A stretch of 64,000 nucleotides of DNA from Pacificimonas sp036351775. Its GTDB lineage: Bacteria; Pseudomonadota; Alphaproteobacteria; Sphingomonadales; Sphingomonadaceae. Position numbers and translations under genes: made by a program. Under the pieces are notes generated by a model. That model was not told where the DNA came from. It searched no databases and saw only the letters and a program-made list of their open reading frames with translations. This document shows, one piece after another, positions 51,862 to 63,444 of this stretch. How positions within the stretch are numbered: position 1 is the first letter of the stretch; every line of letters begins with the position of its first letter. The stretch lies in NCBI GenBank assembly GCA_036351775.1, contig JAZBPX010000023.1, positions 1-64,000 on the forward strand, read 5' to 3'.

Positions 51862-52835
51862 ACACCGACATCCTGATCCTCGTGGTCGGCCTGAGCATTT
51901 TCATGACGCTCGCCCTGTTCGTGTTCGCGCTGTCCGGCGACGGGGGGAAGAAGAAGGTCGAGAAGCGCCTGTCCGCCGTGCGCGAGCGCCACTCCGATTC
52001 CATGGAAGTGAAAACGCAGGCGCAGATGCGGAAGATCGTCGCTGCGCGCGATACCAAGCTCGATTCCATGTTCTCCGGCATCATGCCGAACAAGGACGTG
52101 CTGCGTCAGCGGCTGAAGAAGACCGGTAAGAAGTGGGGTCTTGGGCAATATGCCGTTGCGAACGTGATGGGCGTGGGCCTGCTGGTCGCTGTGTTCATGA
52201 TTCTTGGCCTGCCGGGCTGGCTCGCCTTTTTCCTCGGCCTGGCGCTCGGCCTGTTCATTCCGCATTTCACGGTGAACTTCCTTATCAAGAAGCGGCTGAA
52301 GGATTTTAACGACCGCTTTCCGGACGCCATCGAGCTGCTGACGCGCGGGCTTCGCTCGGGCCTGCCGATCGGCGAGTCCGTGAGCGTGGTCGGCCAGGAA
52401 GTCCCCGGCGTCGTCGGTGAGGAGTTTCGCGGGGTTTCCGACAAGGTCCGCATCGGCCGCACCATGGACCAGGCCATGCAGGAAACCGCCGACCGCATCG
52501 GCACGCCGGAATTCCAGTTCTTCGTCATCACGCTGAATATCCAGCGGGAAACCGGCGGTAACCTTGCTGAAACGCTGAACAACCTGGCCGATGTGCTGCG
52601 CAAGCGGCAGCAGATGAAGCTGAAGATCAAGGCCATGAGCTCTGAATCGAAGGCGTCCGCGTACATCGTCGGGTCGCTGCCCTTCATCGTCTTTGGCCTC
52701 ATCCACATGATGGACCCGACCTACACGGGCGGCTTCTTCGAGGATTCGCGCCTGATGATCGCTGGGGTGTTCGGCCTGATCTGGATGTCCATCGGGGCCT
52801 TTATCATGGCCAAGATGGTCAGCTTCGAGATCTAG
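51858..52835 (+). CDS. tadB: Tad pilus inner-membrane protein TadB
   Basis: A 325-aa type II secretion F-domain protein forming the Tad platform with TadC. It has an N-terminal helix (ILILVVGLSIFMTLALFVFAL), a central pair and C-terminal helices. The T2SSF domain contains FPDAIELLTRGLRSGLPIGESVSVVGQE and TLNIQRETGGNLAETLNNLA. I chose the GTG at 51858, which overlaps the cpaF stop; another GTG three codons upstream is possible. Confidence 0.93.
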   Translation: MNTDILILVVGLSIFMTLALFVFALSGDGGKKKVEKRLSAVRERHSDSMEVKTQAQMRKIVAARDTKLDSMFSGIMPNKDVLRQRLKKTGKKWGLGQYAVANVMGVGLLVAVFMILGLPGWLAFFLGLALGLFIPHFTVNFLIKKRLKDFNDRFPDAIELLTRGLRSGLPIGESVSVVGQEVPGVVGEEFRGVSDKVRIGRTMDQAMQETADRIGTPEFQFFVITLNIQRETGGNLAETLNNLADVLRKRQQMKLKIKAMSSESKASAYIVGSLPFIVFGLIHMMDPTYTGGFFEDSRLMIAGVFGLIWMSIGAFIMAKMVSFEI

Positions 52836-52850
52836 GGGAGCCCGCCGGGA

Positions 52851-53846
52851 ATGGAAGCCAACACCGACCTGTCGACCTACGAGCTGTTTTTCGGCCTGAC
52901 CGCGATTGATATCGCGACCATGCTGACGGCCGTGGCCGCGCTTGCCGTGATGATCGCGGTTTATTCCGTGGCGACGGTCAAGGACCCCATGCGGGGCCGC
53001 GTAAAGGCGCTGCAGGAACGGCGCGAGCAGCTGAAGGCGGGCATTACGGCATCGCGCCGCCGCACGAAGGTCGCCGCCAAGGCCGAGGCCACGAACCAGA
53101 TGCGCGTTATCCTGAAGAAGCTGAAAGTGCTTCAGGACGAGCAGGCCAAGGTGGCGGCCGTACAGCTGTCGCAGGCCGGTATCCGGTCGAAGGATGCGGT
53201 TGTCGCCCTGCTGTTCGGGCGGCTGGTCCTGCCCTTTGTTTTCGGCGCGATCTCCGCGTTTGTCGTCTATGGGTCGGAACTGGTTGCCGACTATTCCGCC
53301 GTGATGAAGGCCGGCATGGTGATGGCGGGTGTCTTCGGCGGCTACAAGGCACCCGACATTTTCGTGAACAACATAAAGCAGAAGCGGACCGATGCAATTC
53401 GCAAGGGGCTGCCAGACGCGCTCGACCTGCTGGTGATCTGCGCGGAGGCTGGCCTGACCGTCGATGCCGCGTTCAACCGCGTGTCGAAGGAACTGGGCAA
53501 GGGCTTTCCCGAATTGGCCGACGAGTTTGCGCTGACCGCGATCGAACTTGGCTTCCTCCAGGAACGGCGACAGGCCTATGAAAACCTGTCGGAGCGTGTC
53601 GATCTCGAAAGCCTGCGCGGCGTCGTGACCACGCTGATCCAGACCGAGAAATACGGCACGCCGCTGGCGTCTGCGCTGCGCGTCCTGTCGGGCGAGTTCC
53701 GCAACGAGCGCATGATGGCAGCCGAAGAGAAGGCCGCGCGCCTGCCCGCGATCATGACCGTGCCGCTGATCATGTTCATCCTGCCGGTGCTGTTCATCGT
53801 TATTCTCGGGCCGGCGGCGTGCTCGATCGGTGACGCTCTGGGTTAA
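52851..53846 (+). CDS. tadC: Tad pilus inner-membrane protein TadC
   Basis: A 331-aa T2SSF-domain protein, the partner of TadB. It has helices near residues 17-40, 120-165 and at the C-terminus (IMTVPLIMFILPVLFIVILGPA). The T2SSF core reads LPDALDLLVICAEAGLTVDAAFNRVSKELG and GVVTTLIQTEKYGTPLASALRVLS. It starts 15 bases after tadB and is the last gene of the cluster; a REP pair follows. Confidence 0.94.
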   Translation: MEANTDLSTYELFFGLTAIDIATMLTAVAALAVMIAVYSVATVKDPMRGRVKALQERREQLKAGITASRRRTKVAAKAEATNQMRVILKKLKVLQDEQAKVAAVQLSQAGIRSKDAVVALLFGRLVLPFVFGAISAFVVYGSELVADYSAVMKAGMVMAGVFGGYKAPDIFVNNIKQKRTDAIRKGLPDALDLLVICAEAGLTVDAAFNRVSKELGKGFPELADEFALTAIELGFLQERRQAYENLSERVDLESLRGVVTTLIQTEKYGTPLASALRVLSGEFRNERMMAAEEKAARLPAIMTVPLIMFILPVLFIVILGPAACSIGDALG

Positions 53847-53868
53847 GGGCGGCATAGCTCCTACAAAT

Positions 53869-53970
53869 TGTCATCCTGAACCTGTTTCAGGACCTACGAC
53901 GTGACGGTCCCGCACCGTTCCGCCGGTCGCAGAAGTAGCAGCGTGGGTCCTGACATTCGTCAGGATGACA
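53869..53970. repeat. Paired inverted REP-like repeat (CCTGAA type)
   Basis: The left arm TGTCATCCTGAACCTGTTTC and the right arm (ending 53970) CTGACATTCGTCAGGATGACA are inverted copies. It separates the Tad operon from the threonine ammonia-lyase gene. Confidence 0.8.
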
Positions 53971-54039
53971 GGTTGGGGGATGGGGGCGGTCACGTCCTGT
54001 GTTGTTCGCCCCTGCGCCTCCGCGTAAGGCTAGTCTGTT

Positions 54040-55281
54040 ATGGCTACGAACCTCAAACCCACCGCCGCCCTGCCGGTCAGCTTCGCCGATATCGAAGCCG
54101 CCGCGTCCGCCATCAAGGGCAGCGTAATCCGCACGCCGTGCCTGCATTCGCAAACGCTGTCGAACATTACCGGCGCGGACGTCTGGCTGAAGTTCGAGAA
54201 CCTGCAGTTTACCGCTGCCTACAAGGAGCGCGGCGCGCTGAACAAGCTGCTGTCGTTGACGGACGAGCAGCGCGCCAAGGGTGTCATTGCCGCCTCTGCG
54301 GGCAATCACAGCCAGGGCCTTGCCTATCACGCCGCGCGGCTCGGCGTGCCGGTTACCATCGTCATGCCGCAGTTCACGCCGGTCGTGAAGGTGAAGCAGA
54401 CCGAGGGCCACGGTGCGCATGTGGTGCTGGAAGGCGAAAGTTTCGACGATGCCTACGCGCATGCGCAAGAGCTAGAGCGCCAAGTGGGCCTGACCTTTGT
54501 GCACCCCTTCGACGATGAGAAGGTGATCGCGGGGCAGGGCACGGTTGGCCTGGAAATGCTGGAGGATGTGCCCGAACTCGACATGCTGGTCGTGCCCATT
54601 GGCGGCGGCGGGCTGATTTCCGGCTCTGCGATTGCGGCGAAGCATATGAAACCGGGGATCGAGGTGGTCGGCGTGCAGGCCGCGCTCTATCCCAGCATGT
54701 ACGGCAAGCTGCGCGGGGAAAGCGTGGTCTGCGACGGTGACAGCCTGGCCGAGGGCATCAGCGTCAAGAAGCCGGGCGAGATCACGTTCGAGATCATCCG
54801 CGAGCTTGTCGATGATGTCGTGCTGGTCGCCGAGCGCGAGCTTGAGCGCGCGGTCGCGCTGTTCCTGGGCATCGAGAAGACTGTCGTGGAGGGCGCGGGC
54901 GCAGCGGGGCTGGCCGCGCTGCTGGCGCATCCGCGCAAGTTCAAGGGCAGGAAGGTCGGCCTGCCGCTATGCGGGGGCAACATCGATACGCGCCTGCTGG
55001 CAAATGTTCTGCTGCGCGACCTGGCGCGGAACGGGCGTCTGGCGCGCCTGAGGATCCGCCTGAAGGACCGGCCGGGTCAGCTCTATCATGTCGCCCGCCT
55101 GTTTGAGGAGCACCAGGCGAACATCCTGGAGGTCTATCACCAGCGGGTCTTCACGAACCTGCCGGCCAAAGGCCTGATTACCGACATCGAGTGCGAGACG
55201 CGCGACGAGGAACATCTGGAGCGCCTCGTCGAAGGGCTGCGCGCGCGGGGCTATGAGGTGCGGATGGTGGAACTCGCTTAA
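54040..55281 (+). CDS. ilvA: Threonine ammonia-lyase
   Basis: A 413-aa PLP enzyme that deaminates threonine to 2-oxobutyrate. The PLP lysine is K62 in FTAAYKERGALN. The glycine phosphate loop GGGGLISG and SAGNHSQG are present. One ACT-like domain (about 330-413, LRIRLKDRPGQLYHVARLFEEHQANILEVYHQR) makes it the single-ACT form. With IlvD at 737 it points to isoleucine synthesis, although the short form is often catabolic. The name ilvA is the simplest; tdcB-type function is possible. Confidence 0.92.
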   Translation: MATNLKPTAALPVSFADIEAAASAIKGSVIRTPCLHSQTLSNITGADVWLKFENLQFTAAYKERGALNKLLSLTDEQRAKGVIAASAGNHSQGLAYHAARLGVPVTIVMPQFTPVVKVKQTEGHGAHVVLEGESFDDAYAHAQELERQVGLTFVHPFDDEKVIAGQGTVGLEMLEDVPELDMLVVPIGGGGLISGSAIAAKHMKPGIEVVGVQAALYPSMYGKLRGESVVCDGDSLAEGISVKKPGEITFEIIRELVDDVVLVAERELERAVALFLGIEKTVVEGAGAAGLAALLAHPRKFKGRKVGLPLCGGNIDTRLLANVLLRDLARNGRLARLRIRLKDRPGQLYHVARLFEEHQANILEVYHQRVFTNLPAKGLITDIECETRDEEHLERLVEGLRARGYEVRMVELA

Positions 55282-55371
55282 CGCAATCTTGTTGCGAACC
55301 GGTCTAGGCTTGCGGCGACCCGAACCTGCTTTTGCTAGACATGAGGCCGCCCGCAGCGCGATAGTCCAGCC

Positions 55372-56109
55372 GTGACCGACCAAAGTTTCCGCTTTCCCCG
55401 CTTTTTCGTGACGGCACCGTCGGCCTGTCCGTATCTCGACGGCCGGACGGAGCGAAAGGTGTTCACCGAACTGCGCGGGGCGGATGCGGGGCAGCTGTCA
55501 GAAGCCTTGTCGCGGATCGGGTTTCGCCGGTCGCAGAATGTTATCTACCGGCCGAGCTGCGACGGTTGCCGCCTGTGCGTATCGGTGAGGGTGCTGGCGC
55601 GGGAGTTCAAGGCGAGCAGTTCCCAGCGGCGGACGAGCAAGCAGCATGCCGACCTCGACGTGACGGTTCATGAGCCGCGTACCACGAGCGAGCAGTTCTC
55701 GCTTCTCCGCCGCTACCTCGATGCCCGGCACCCGGGCGGCGGCATGGCCTCGATGGATGCCTATGACTATGCCGACATGGTCGAACAGACGCCGGTCGAC
55801 ACGCTGATCATCGAATACCGCGAGCCGCCGGAGCCGGGCAAGCGGCTCGGCCGCCTTGTCGGGGTCTGTTTGACCGACCGGCAGAGCGACGGGCTGTCCA
55901 TGGTCTACAGCTTTTACGAGCCGGAGCTGGAGACGCGGAAGGGCCTCGGCAATTACATCATCCTGGAGCATATCGACCGGGCGAAGCGGCTTGGCCTGCC
56001 CTATGTCTATCTCGGCTACTGGATCGATGGCTGCGACCGGATGAACTACAAGCACCGGTTCAAGCCGCTGGAAGCCCTGACGCCGGGTGGCTGGGAACGG
56101 CGGGAGTAG
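55372..56109 (+). CDS. bpt: Bacterial arginyl/leucyl-tRNA-protein transferase
   Basis: A 245-aa member of the ATE/Bpt family that adds an amino acid from tRNA to the N-terminus of target proteins for N-end-rule degradation. It has the N-terminal ACPYLDGRTERKVFTEL and the cysteine segment RPSCDGCRLCVSVRV. The C-terminal GNYIILEHIDRAKRLGLPYVYLGYWI with MNYKHRFKPLEAL is diagnostic. It uses a GTG start at 55372. It converges on the beta-helix gene. Confidence 0.93.
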   Translation: MTDQSFRFPRFFVTAPSACPYLDGRTERKVFTELRGADAGQLSEALSRIGFRRSQNVIYRPSCDGCRLCVSVRVLAREFKASSSQRRTSKQHADLDVTVHEPRTTSEQFSLLRRYLDARHPGGGMASMDAYDYADMVEQTPVDTLIIEYREPPEPGKRLGRLVGVCLTDRQSDGLSMVYSFYEPELETRKGLGNYIILEHIDRAKRLGLPYVYLGYWIDGCDRMNYKHRFKPLEALTPGGWERRE

Positions 56110-56115
56110 CCGCCG

Positions 56116-57789
56116 CTAAGGCCTGCGTGCGCAGGCTTCGCCGTTCGCCTGTTCGATGGCGCCGACGGGCGGGCTCGCGAGATCGACCGCCGTGCCGCAA
56201 TAATCCCGGAAATTCGCCATCCTGGGCGGCAGGGGCACGCCGCGCTGCGCCGCGAAGGCGCTGTCCGCCCAGCGGTAATCGCCGCCGTCCGCGTTCGCGA
56301 TCAGGCCGTCGCTGTGACGGCGGAGGAGCGCGGCCGACAGGCCGGAGGTTTCGTTGCCCGCCATCGAAACCTGGCCGCCATCGCGCTCCGCAACGCGGCC
56401 GTCGATGACGTTGTTGAGGATCAGCGCGTCGGTCGTATCGAAGCGGGCGTCGATGCCGCGGGTGTCCACCAGCGTATTGTTGGCGATGATGCTGGCGGTG
56501 GCCTTGTTCAGGTAAATGCCGACGTCGGAACACTGTTCGATGATGTTGCCGCGGATGGTGCCGGCGATGGTTTCCTGCTGGCAGTTCGGTGATTTGCACA
56601 GGAACATCCCGGTGCCGCCGCCGCCGAGCGAAACGCCGATGCGGGTGCCACCGCTGTGGCTGTCGGCGCAGCGGACGTGATTGCGTTCGATCACGGGGTT
56701 CTCGGAGCCGCCCTTCACGAACAGGCCGTAGCTGACCCGGTCGCTCGCCGACTTGCCGAAGTCGGCGACGAGATTGCCGCGGATCACGACATCGTCCGTC
56801 GCAACGACGTCGATGGGCGTGACGGGGGTCGATGTCGGGTGGGGGGCGTCGTTCCGAAAGCTGTTGGCTTCGATCAGAAGGCCGTCGGGTTGGCGGTCGA
56901 TGCGGGCGACCCGGTTCACTTTCAGCGCGGCGTTGTAGTTGCGGAAGCTGTTGTTGCGGATAACGTTATTCTCTGCCGGTCCGGAAATGTGGATCGCATG
57001 TTCGCAGCCCGCCGCGCCGCACTGCCCTACAAAATCAAGATTCTCGACGACCCAGTACTGCTTGGTCAGGCGAAAGGTCTCGAGCGCCTGTGTGTTCAGG
57101 GTGACCGAACCCGGCACAGCGGCGCGAACAATGATGGGCTGCTGCGGATTGCCATCCCGCCGGGCATCGAAAACCGTTCCGCCAAGCTTGTAGTCGCCGG
57201 GGGCGATCTCAATCACATCGCCGGGCGCAGCGCGCTGGAAGGCCGCAACCAGGCCTTGTTCACTGGCGACGGGGATCGTTGCCGAGCGGCCGTAGCTGCA
57301 ATCGACGCTGACGCCCGGATCCGGGGCCGCGGTTGTCGGGATGGGCCGCCCGTTGCGCTGGAAGCAGAGGGGGGCGCTCGCGATCTCGAGGCTGGGGCCC
57401 GCGACCGTAACCGGCGCGCCCGGCGTTCTGGACGTGAACTCGTTGAGGTCGGAACGCGGAAAAACTGCCTGCACTGCCCTGATGACGGGTGCGATGGTGG
57501 GGCGCTGACCGGCCTGCCAGTCGCCCTCCACCGCGAACCAGTCACCGAACAGGTCGGTGACGGGCCGACCGTAACGCTGCTGTGCGCTGAGCGCGGCATA
57601 GCCGATTGCGGCGATCAGGGCGGCGGCGAGAAGCCCGGTGAAGATGAGGGGCCAGCGGCGGCGTTTTCCGGATGCGCTACGCGCGCGGCGGGCCTTGCCG
57701 GGCCTGCCGCCCTTCCGCTCTTCGAATTCGGCCTGCACACGCCTCAGCTGCGCCTGCCGCTCCTCGAAACTCCGCTTCTTCCCCGCCAT
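56116..57789 (-). CDS. Membrane-anchored right-handed beta-helix protein
   Basis: A 557-aa protein with a charged N-terminal cytoplasmic tail (GKKRSFEERQAQLRRVQAEFEE) and one transmembrane helix (about 48-68, PLIFTGLLAAALIAAIGYAAL). A long periplasmic region with right-handed parallel beta-helix repeats follows. Turn signatures repeat: NNVIRNNSFRN, LLIEANSFRND, DVVIRGNLVADF, PVIERNHVRC, IRGNIIEQCSDVGIYLN and ASIIANNTLVDT. It resembles polysaccharide-lyase-like (PbH1) proteins, but no catalytic residues can be assigned. It is not co-oriented with bpt and stands alone before the methionine-synthase operon end. Confidence 0.8.
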   Translation of the reverse strand: MAGKKRSFEERQAQLRRVQAEFEERKGGRPGKARRARSASGKRRRWPLIFTGLLAAALIAAIGYAALSAQQRYGRPVTDLFGDWFAVEGDWQAGQRPTIAPVIRAVQAVFPRSDLNEFTSRTPGAPVTVAGPSLEIASAPLCFQRNGRPIPTTAAPDPGVSVDCSYGRSATIPVASEQGLVAAFQRAAPGDVIEIAPGDYKLGGTVFDARRDGNPQQPIIVRAAVPGSVTLNTQALETFRLTKQYWVVENLDFVGQCGAAGCEHAIHISGPAENNVIRNNSFRNYNAALKVNRVARIDRQPDGLLIEANSFRNDAPHPTSTPVTPIDVVATDDVVIRGNLVADFGKSASDRVSYGLFVKGGSENPVIERNHVRCADSHSGGTRIGVSLGGGGTGMFLCKSPNCQQETIAGTIRGNIIEQCSDVGIYLNKATASIIANNTLVDTRGIDARFDTTDALILNNVIDGRVAERDGGQVSMAGNETSGLSAALLRRHSDGLIANADGGDYRWADSAFAAQRGVPLPPRMANFRDYCGTAVDLASPPVGAIEQANGEACARRP

Positions 57790-57829
57790 CAGTCCCTACT
57801 AGGCGAAGGGTTCCGGCGGGGCCAGCGTT

Positions 57830-60441
<2,612 letters not shown>

Positions 60442-60442
<1 letters not shown>

Positions 60443-61482
60443 CAGGCGGCGACGCGGAAGGGGTCGAGACCCGCGAGGCGAAGGGCGGGGTTTGCCGAGG
60501 GGAGCGTGCGGGGCTCATAAGGCTTCACGGTCTCCGCGATGGCGCGGATGTGGGCGGGGGTGGTGCCGCAGCAGCCGCCGACGGCATTGATCAGGCCTTC
60601 CTTCGCCCAGTCCTCGATCAGGCCGGCGGTCGTTGCGGCCTCCTCGTCATAGGCGCCGAGTTCGTTGGGCAGGCCCGCATTCGGGTAAACGAGGACGGGG
60701 ACGTCAGCGATTTTGGCCAGCGCCGAGACATGGGGGCGAAGCTCGGTCGCGCCGAACGAGCAGTTGAGGCCGATGGTCAACGGCCTCACATGACGCATTG
60801 AATACCAGAACGCCTCGATGCCCTGGCCGCTGAGATTGCGGCCGGCCATGTCAGTGAGGGTAAGGGATACCATGACCGGCACGTCGCGCCCCAGCGTGGC
60901 ACCGGCGTCCATCGTGGCGGCGGCGGCGGCCTTGGCGTTCAACGTGTCGAAAATCGTTTCGATCAGGATGATGTCGCAGCCGCCCGCGAGCAGCGCGTCC
61001 ACCTGTTCGCGGTAAACGGCGACCATCTGGTCGAAATCCACTTCGCGGAAGCCGGGGTCATTGACATCGGGTGAAATGGACAGCGTCTTGTTGGTCGGGC
61101 CCACGGCCCCGCATACGAAGCGGTCGACGCCGTCCGTGCGGCTGTCGACGGCTTTCCGAAGGATCTGCGCCGCGCTGCGGTTGATGTCGCCGACCAGCGC
61201 TTCCGCCCCGTAGTCGGCCTGGCTGATCGAGGTGCCGTTGAAGGTATTCGTCGCAAGGATGCGCGCACCGGCGTCGATATAGCTCTCGGCGATTTCGCGG
61301 ATGATGTCGGGCCGGGTCAGATTGAGGAGGTCGTTGTTGCCCTTCTGGTCGCGGTCGAGGGTCAGCGTGCCGCGATAGTCCTCTTCAGCGAGCTTGTAGG
61401 ACTGGATTTCCGTCCCGTAGGGGCCGTCCTTCACCAGGATCTGCTCGCGCGCCGCCGCGCGGAAGCGTTCGCGGATGGTCAT
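60442..61482 (-). CDS. metH: Cobalamin-dependent methionine synthase, homocysteine-binding subunit
   Basis: A 346-aa zinc homocysteine S-methyltransferase module, homologous to the first third of E. coli MetH. The zinc ligands are C241 (GLNCSFGATEL) and C304-C305 (GGCCGTTP). It starts with DGPYGTEIQSYKL and includes ATNTFNGTSISQADYG. The ATG at 61482 overlaps the metF stop; the extension upstream to 61617 is antisense to nothing useful and is rejected. It must act with the 870-aa partner encoded next, whose cobalamin module supplies the methyl group. Confidence 0.95.
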
Positions 61483-62417
61483 GCTGCCTGATCCTGTTGT
61501 GCGGGCGCCGCCGAGCCGCGAACGCCGAGCATATGGCAGATCGCGTAGCTGAGCTCGGCGCGGTTGAGGGTGTAGAAATGAAAGTCGCGCACGCCGCCCG
61601 CATAGAGACGGCGGCACATTTCGGCGGCCACCGTCGCCGCGATCAGCTTGCGCGCCTCGACCTTGTCGTCGAGCCCATCAAAGAGGCGCTCCAGCCAGCC
61701 AGGGAGCGCAGTCCCGTTCATCGCGGCGAACTTTCTCGTCTGCTTGAAGTTTGAAACAGGGAGGATCCCCGGCACGATGGGGGCGTCGATCCCGGCAGCG
61801 GCGGCCTCGTCCCTGAAGCGGAGAAAGGTGTCTGGCGAAAAGAAGAACTGCGTGATCGCGCGGGTGGCGCCGGCGTCCAGCTTACGCTTCAGATTGTCGA
61901 GATCGGCCTGCCGCGTCCCTGATTCCGGATGCGTTTCCGGGTAGGCAGCGACGGAAATCTCGAAGTCGGCGACGCGCTTCAGACCTTCGACGAGCGACGC
62001 CGCGCAGTCATAGCCGTCGCGGTGCGCCTGGAAGCGCTCGCCCTCTCTCGGGGGATCGCCGCGCAGAGCGACGATATGACGAACACCCGCATCCCAATAT
62101 TCGCGGGCGATGTCGTCGATCTGTCCGCGTGAGGCATCGACGCACGTCAGGTGGGCGGCGGGCGTCAGCGGCGTTTCCTTGACAATCCTTGCGACGGTGC
62201 TGTGCGTGCGCTCCCGCGTGGAGCCGCCTGCGCCGTAGGTCACGGACACGAAGCTGGGACCAAGCGGCTCAAGTGTCTTGATCGATTCCCAGAGCGTCTC
62301 CTCCATCTTCGCTGTCTTGGGCGGAAAGAACTCGAACGAGACGTCGATATCGCCGGCAAGGTCGGCGAACAGCGGCGGCGCAAAGGCGCGGTCCTGTTCG
62401 GTGCGCTGAACAGTCAT
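61479..62417 (-). CDS. metF: Methylenetetrahydrofolate reductase
   Basis: A 312-aa FAD enzyme that reduces methylene-THF to the methyl-THF used by methionine synthase. Catalytic E29 lies in DVSFEFFPPKT. The flavin-binding HIVALRGDPP and the QADLDNLKRKLDAGATRAITQFFF substrate loop are present. The ATG at 62417 overlaps the stop of the regulator gene (ATGA), and its own stop overlaps the next gene. It is the second gene in the methionine-cycle operon. Confidence 0.97.
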   Translation of the reverse strand: MTVQRTEQDRAFAPPLFADLAGDIDVSFEFFPPKTAKMEETLWESIKTLEPLGPSFVSVTYGAGGSTRERTHSTVARIVKETPLTPAAHLTCVDASRGQIDDIAREYWDAGVRHIVALRGDPPREGERFQAHRDGYDCAASLVEGLKRVADFEISVAAYPETHPESGTRQADLDNLKRKLDAGATRAITQFFFSPDTFLRFRDEAAAAGIDAPIVPGILPVSNFKQTRKFAAMNGTALPGWLERLFDGLDDKVEARKLIAATVAAEMCRRLYAGGVRDFHFYTLNRAELSYAICHMLGVRGSAAPAQQDQAA

Positions 62418-63346
62418 GCCGCTTTCCGGTCGCGGCGCTGCGGTTTCCCGGCGAGCCAGATCGTGACCGTCAGCGGCCCTTCGAGCTGGCGGGTTTCGCC
62501 TAACTGCAAGCCCGCGCGGCGGAGCCATGTGCGCACGACATCGTCGGCAAAACCAAGCCGCGCATGGGCGTGATCGCGGCGCAGTTCCTCACGATCGTGC
62601 GGCGCGAAGTCGGCGATCAGGAGACGGCCGCCGGGCGCCAGAATGCGCGCGGCCTCCTGAATCGCAAGCGACGGCTTCTCGGCAAAATGAAGCACCTGGT
62701 GCATGACAACGGTGTCCGCCGCCTGCTCCAGGGAGGGTAGCGCGTGCATGTCGCCGTGCCTGAGGCTGCAATGCGGAAGGTCGAGCGTGTCCAGCTTCGC
62801 CCGGGCGGCGCGCAGCATATCGACGCTGCGGTCGATACCGAGCGCGCTGTCGGACCGCGCGGCGAGCAGTTCCAGCATACGACCGGTGCCCGTGCCGACA
62901 TCGACAAGGCGGCCAAGCGGAAGCGTGCACAGCAAACTGACGACGGCAGCCTCTACCTCGCTGTCAGCGACATGCAATTCCCTCAGCCGGTCCCAGTCAT
63001 CGGCCTGCGCATCGAAATAGGCGGTCGAGGCGGCAAGCCGCTCGGCACGAAGCGCGGCCAGTCGTTCGGCGTCAACACCGTGGTCGGGCCCAAGCTTGAG
63101 CAGCTGAGTCACCGCAGCCGCCTCCTCGGTTTCGGCATAGCGCACGAACACCCAGGCGCCCTCGCGGTAGCGCGTCACGAGACCCGCCTCCGCAAGGATC
63201 TTCACATGGCGCGATACGCGGGGCTGAGACTGGTCGAGAATCTGCGCCAGGTCGCCAACCGTCAGTTCGCAGCCGTGCGTCAGGCGCGCGATCCTGAGAC
63301 GCGTTTCATCGGCAAGCGCCCGAAACAGTGTGACCTGTGGTGTCAT
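62414..63346 (-). CDS. sahR: SahR-type ArsR regulator fused to a methyltransferase domain
   Basis: A 310-aa protein. An ArsR-family winged helix (about 5-75, LFRALADETRLRIARL and SQPRVSRHVKILAEAGLV) is fused to a class I SAM-methyltransferase fold (about 140-260, LVDVGTGTGRMLEL). This fusion is the SahR architecture, a repressor that senses S-adenosylhomocysteine and controls methionine-cycle genes. The context of metF and metH fits, and a perfect palindrome lies 10 bases before the start. I chose the ATG at 63346; the open frame upstream to 63424 would place the palindrome inside the gene. Confidence 0.9.
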   Translation of the reverse strand: MTPQVTLFRALADETRLRIARLTHGCELTVGDLAQILDQSQPRVSRHVKILAEAGLVTRYREGAWVFVRYAETEEAAAVTQLLKLGPDHGVDAERLAALRAERLAASTAYFDAQADDWDRLRELHVADSEVEAAVVSLLCTLPLGRLVDVGTGTGRMLELLAARSDSALGIDRSVDMLRAARAKLDTLDLPHCSLRHGDMHALPSLEQAADTVVMHQVLHFAEKPSLAIQEAARILAPGGRLLIADFAPHDREELRRDHAHARLGFADDVVRTWLRRAGLQLGETRQLEGPLTVTIWLAGKPQRRDRKAA

Positions 63347-63356
63347 ATGGCGGGAG

Positions 63357-63378
63357 CATATAAAGACTTCTTTATATG
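63357..63378. promoter_or_regulatory. SahR-like operator palindrome
   Basis: A perfect palindrome with 9-bp arms (CATATAAAG and CTTTATATG) separated by ACTT, 22 bp in total. It begins 10 bases upstream of the sahR start, so a repressor bound there would cover the promoter. The AT-rich arms and position match what is expected for an autoregulated ArsR-type repressor. Confidence 0.8.
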
Positions 63379-63444
63379 TCAATCGGACCGGTGCGGCCAC
63401 GCAGGTGGTCGCATCGCCGCACACAGGGCGCTAAGCGCATAGCT

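Noticed and set aside
51822..53855. 677-codon minus-strand frame opposite tadB-tadC
   Set aside because: His/Arg/Gln-rich shadow of two well-recognised genes.
63347..63444. Cobalamin or SAM riboswitch ahead of the metF-metH operon
   Set aside because: The space is under 100 bases and is occupied by the palindrome; no B12-box or SAM aptamer elements were seen.
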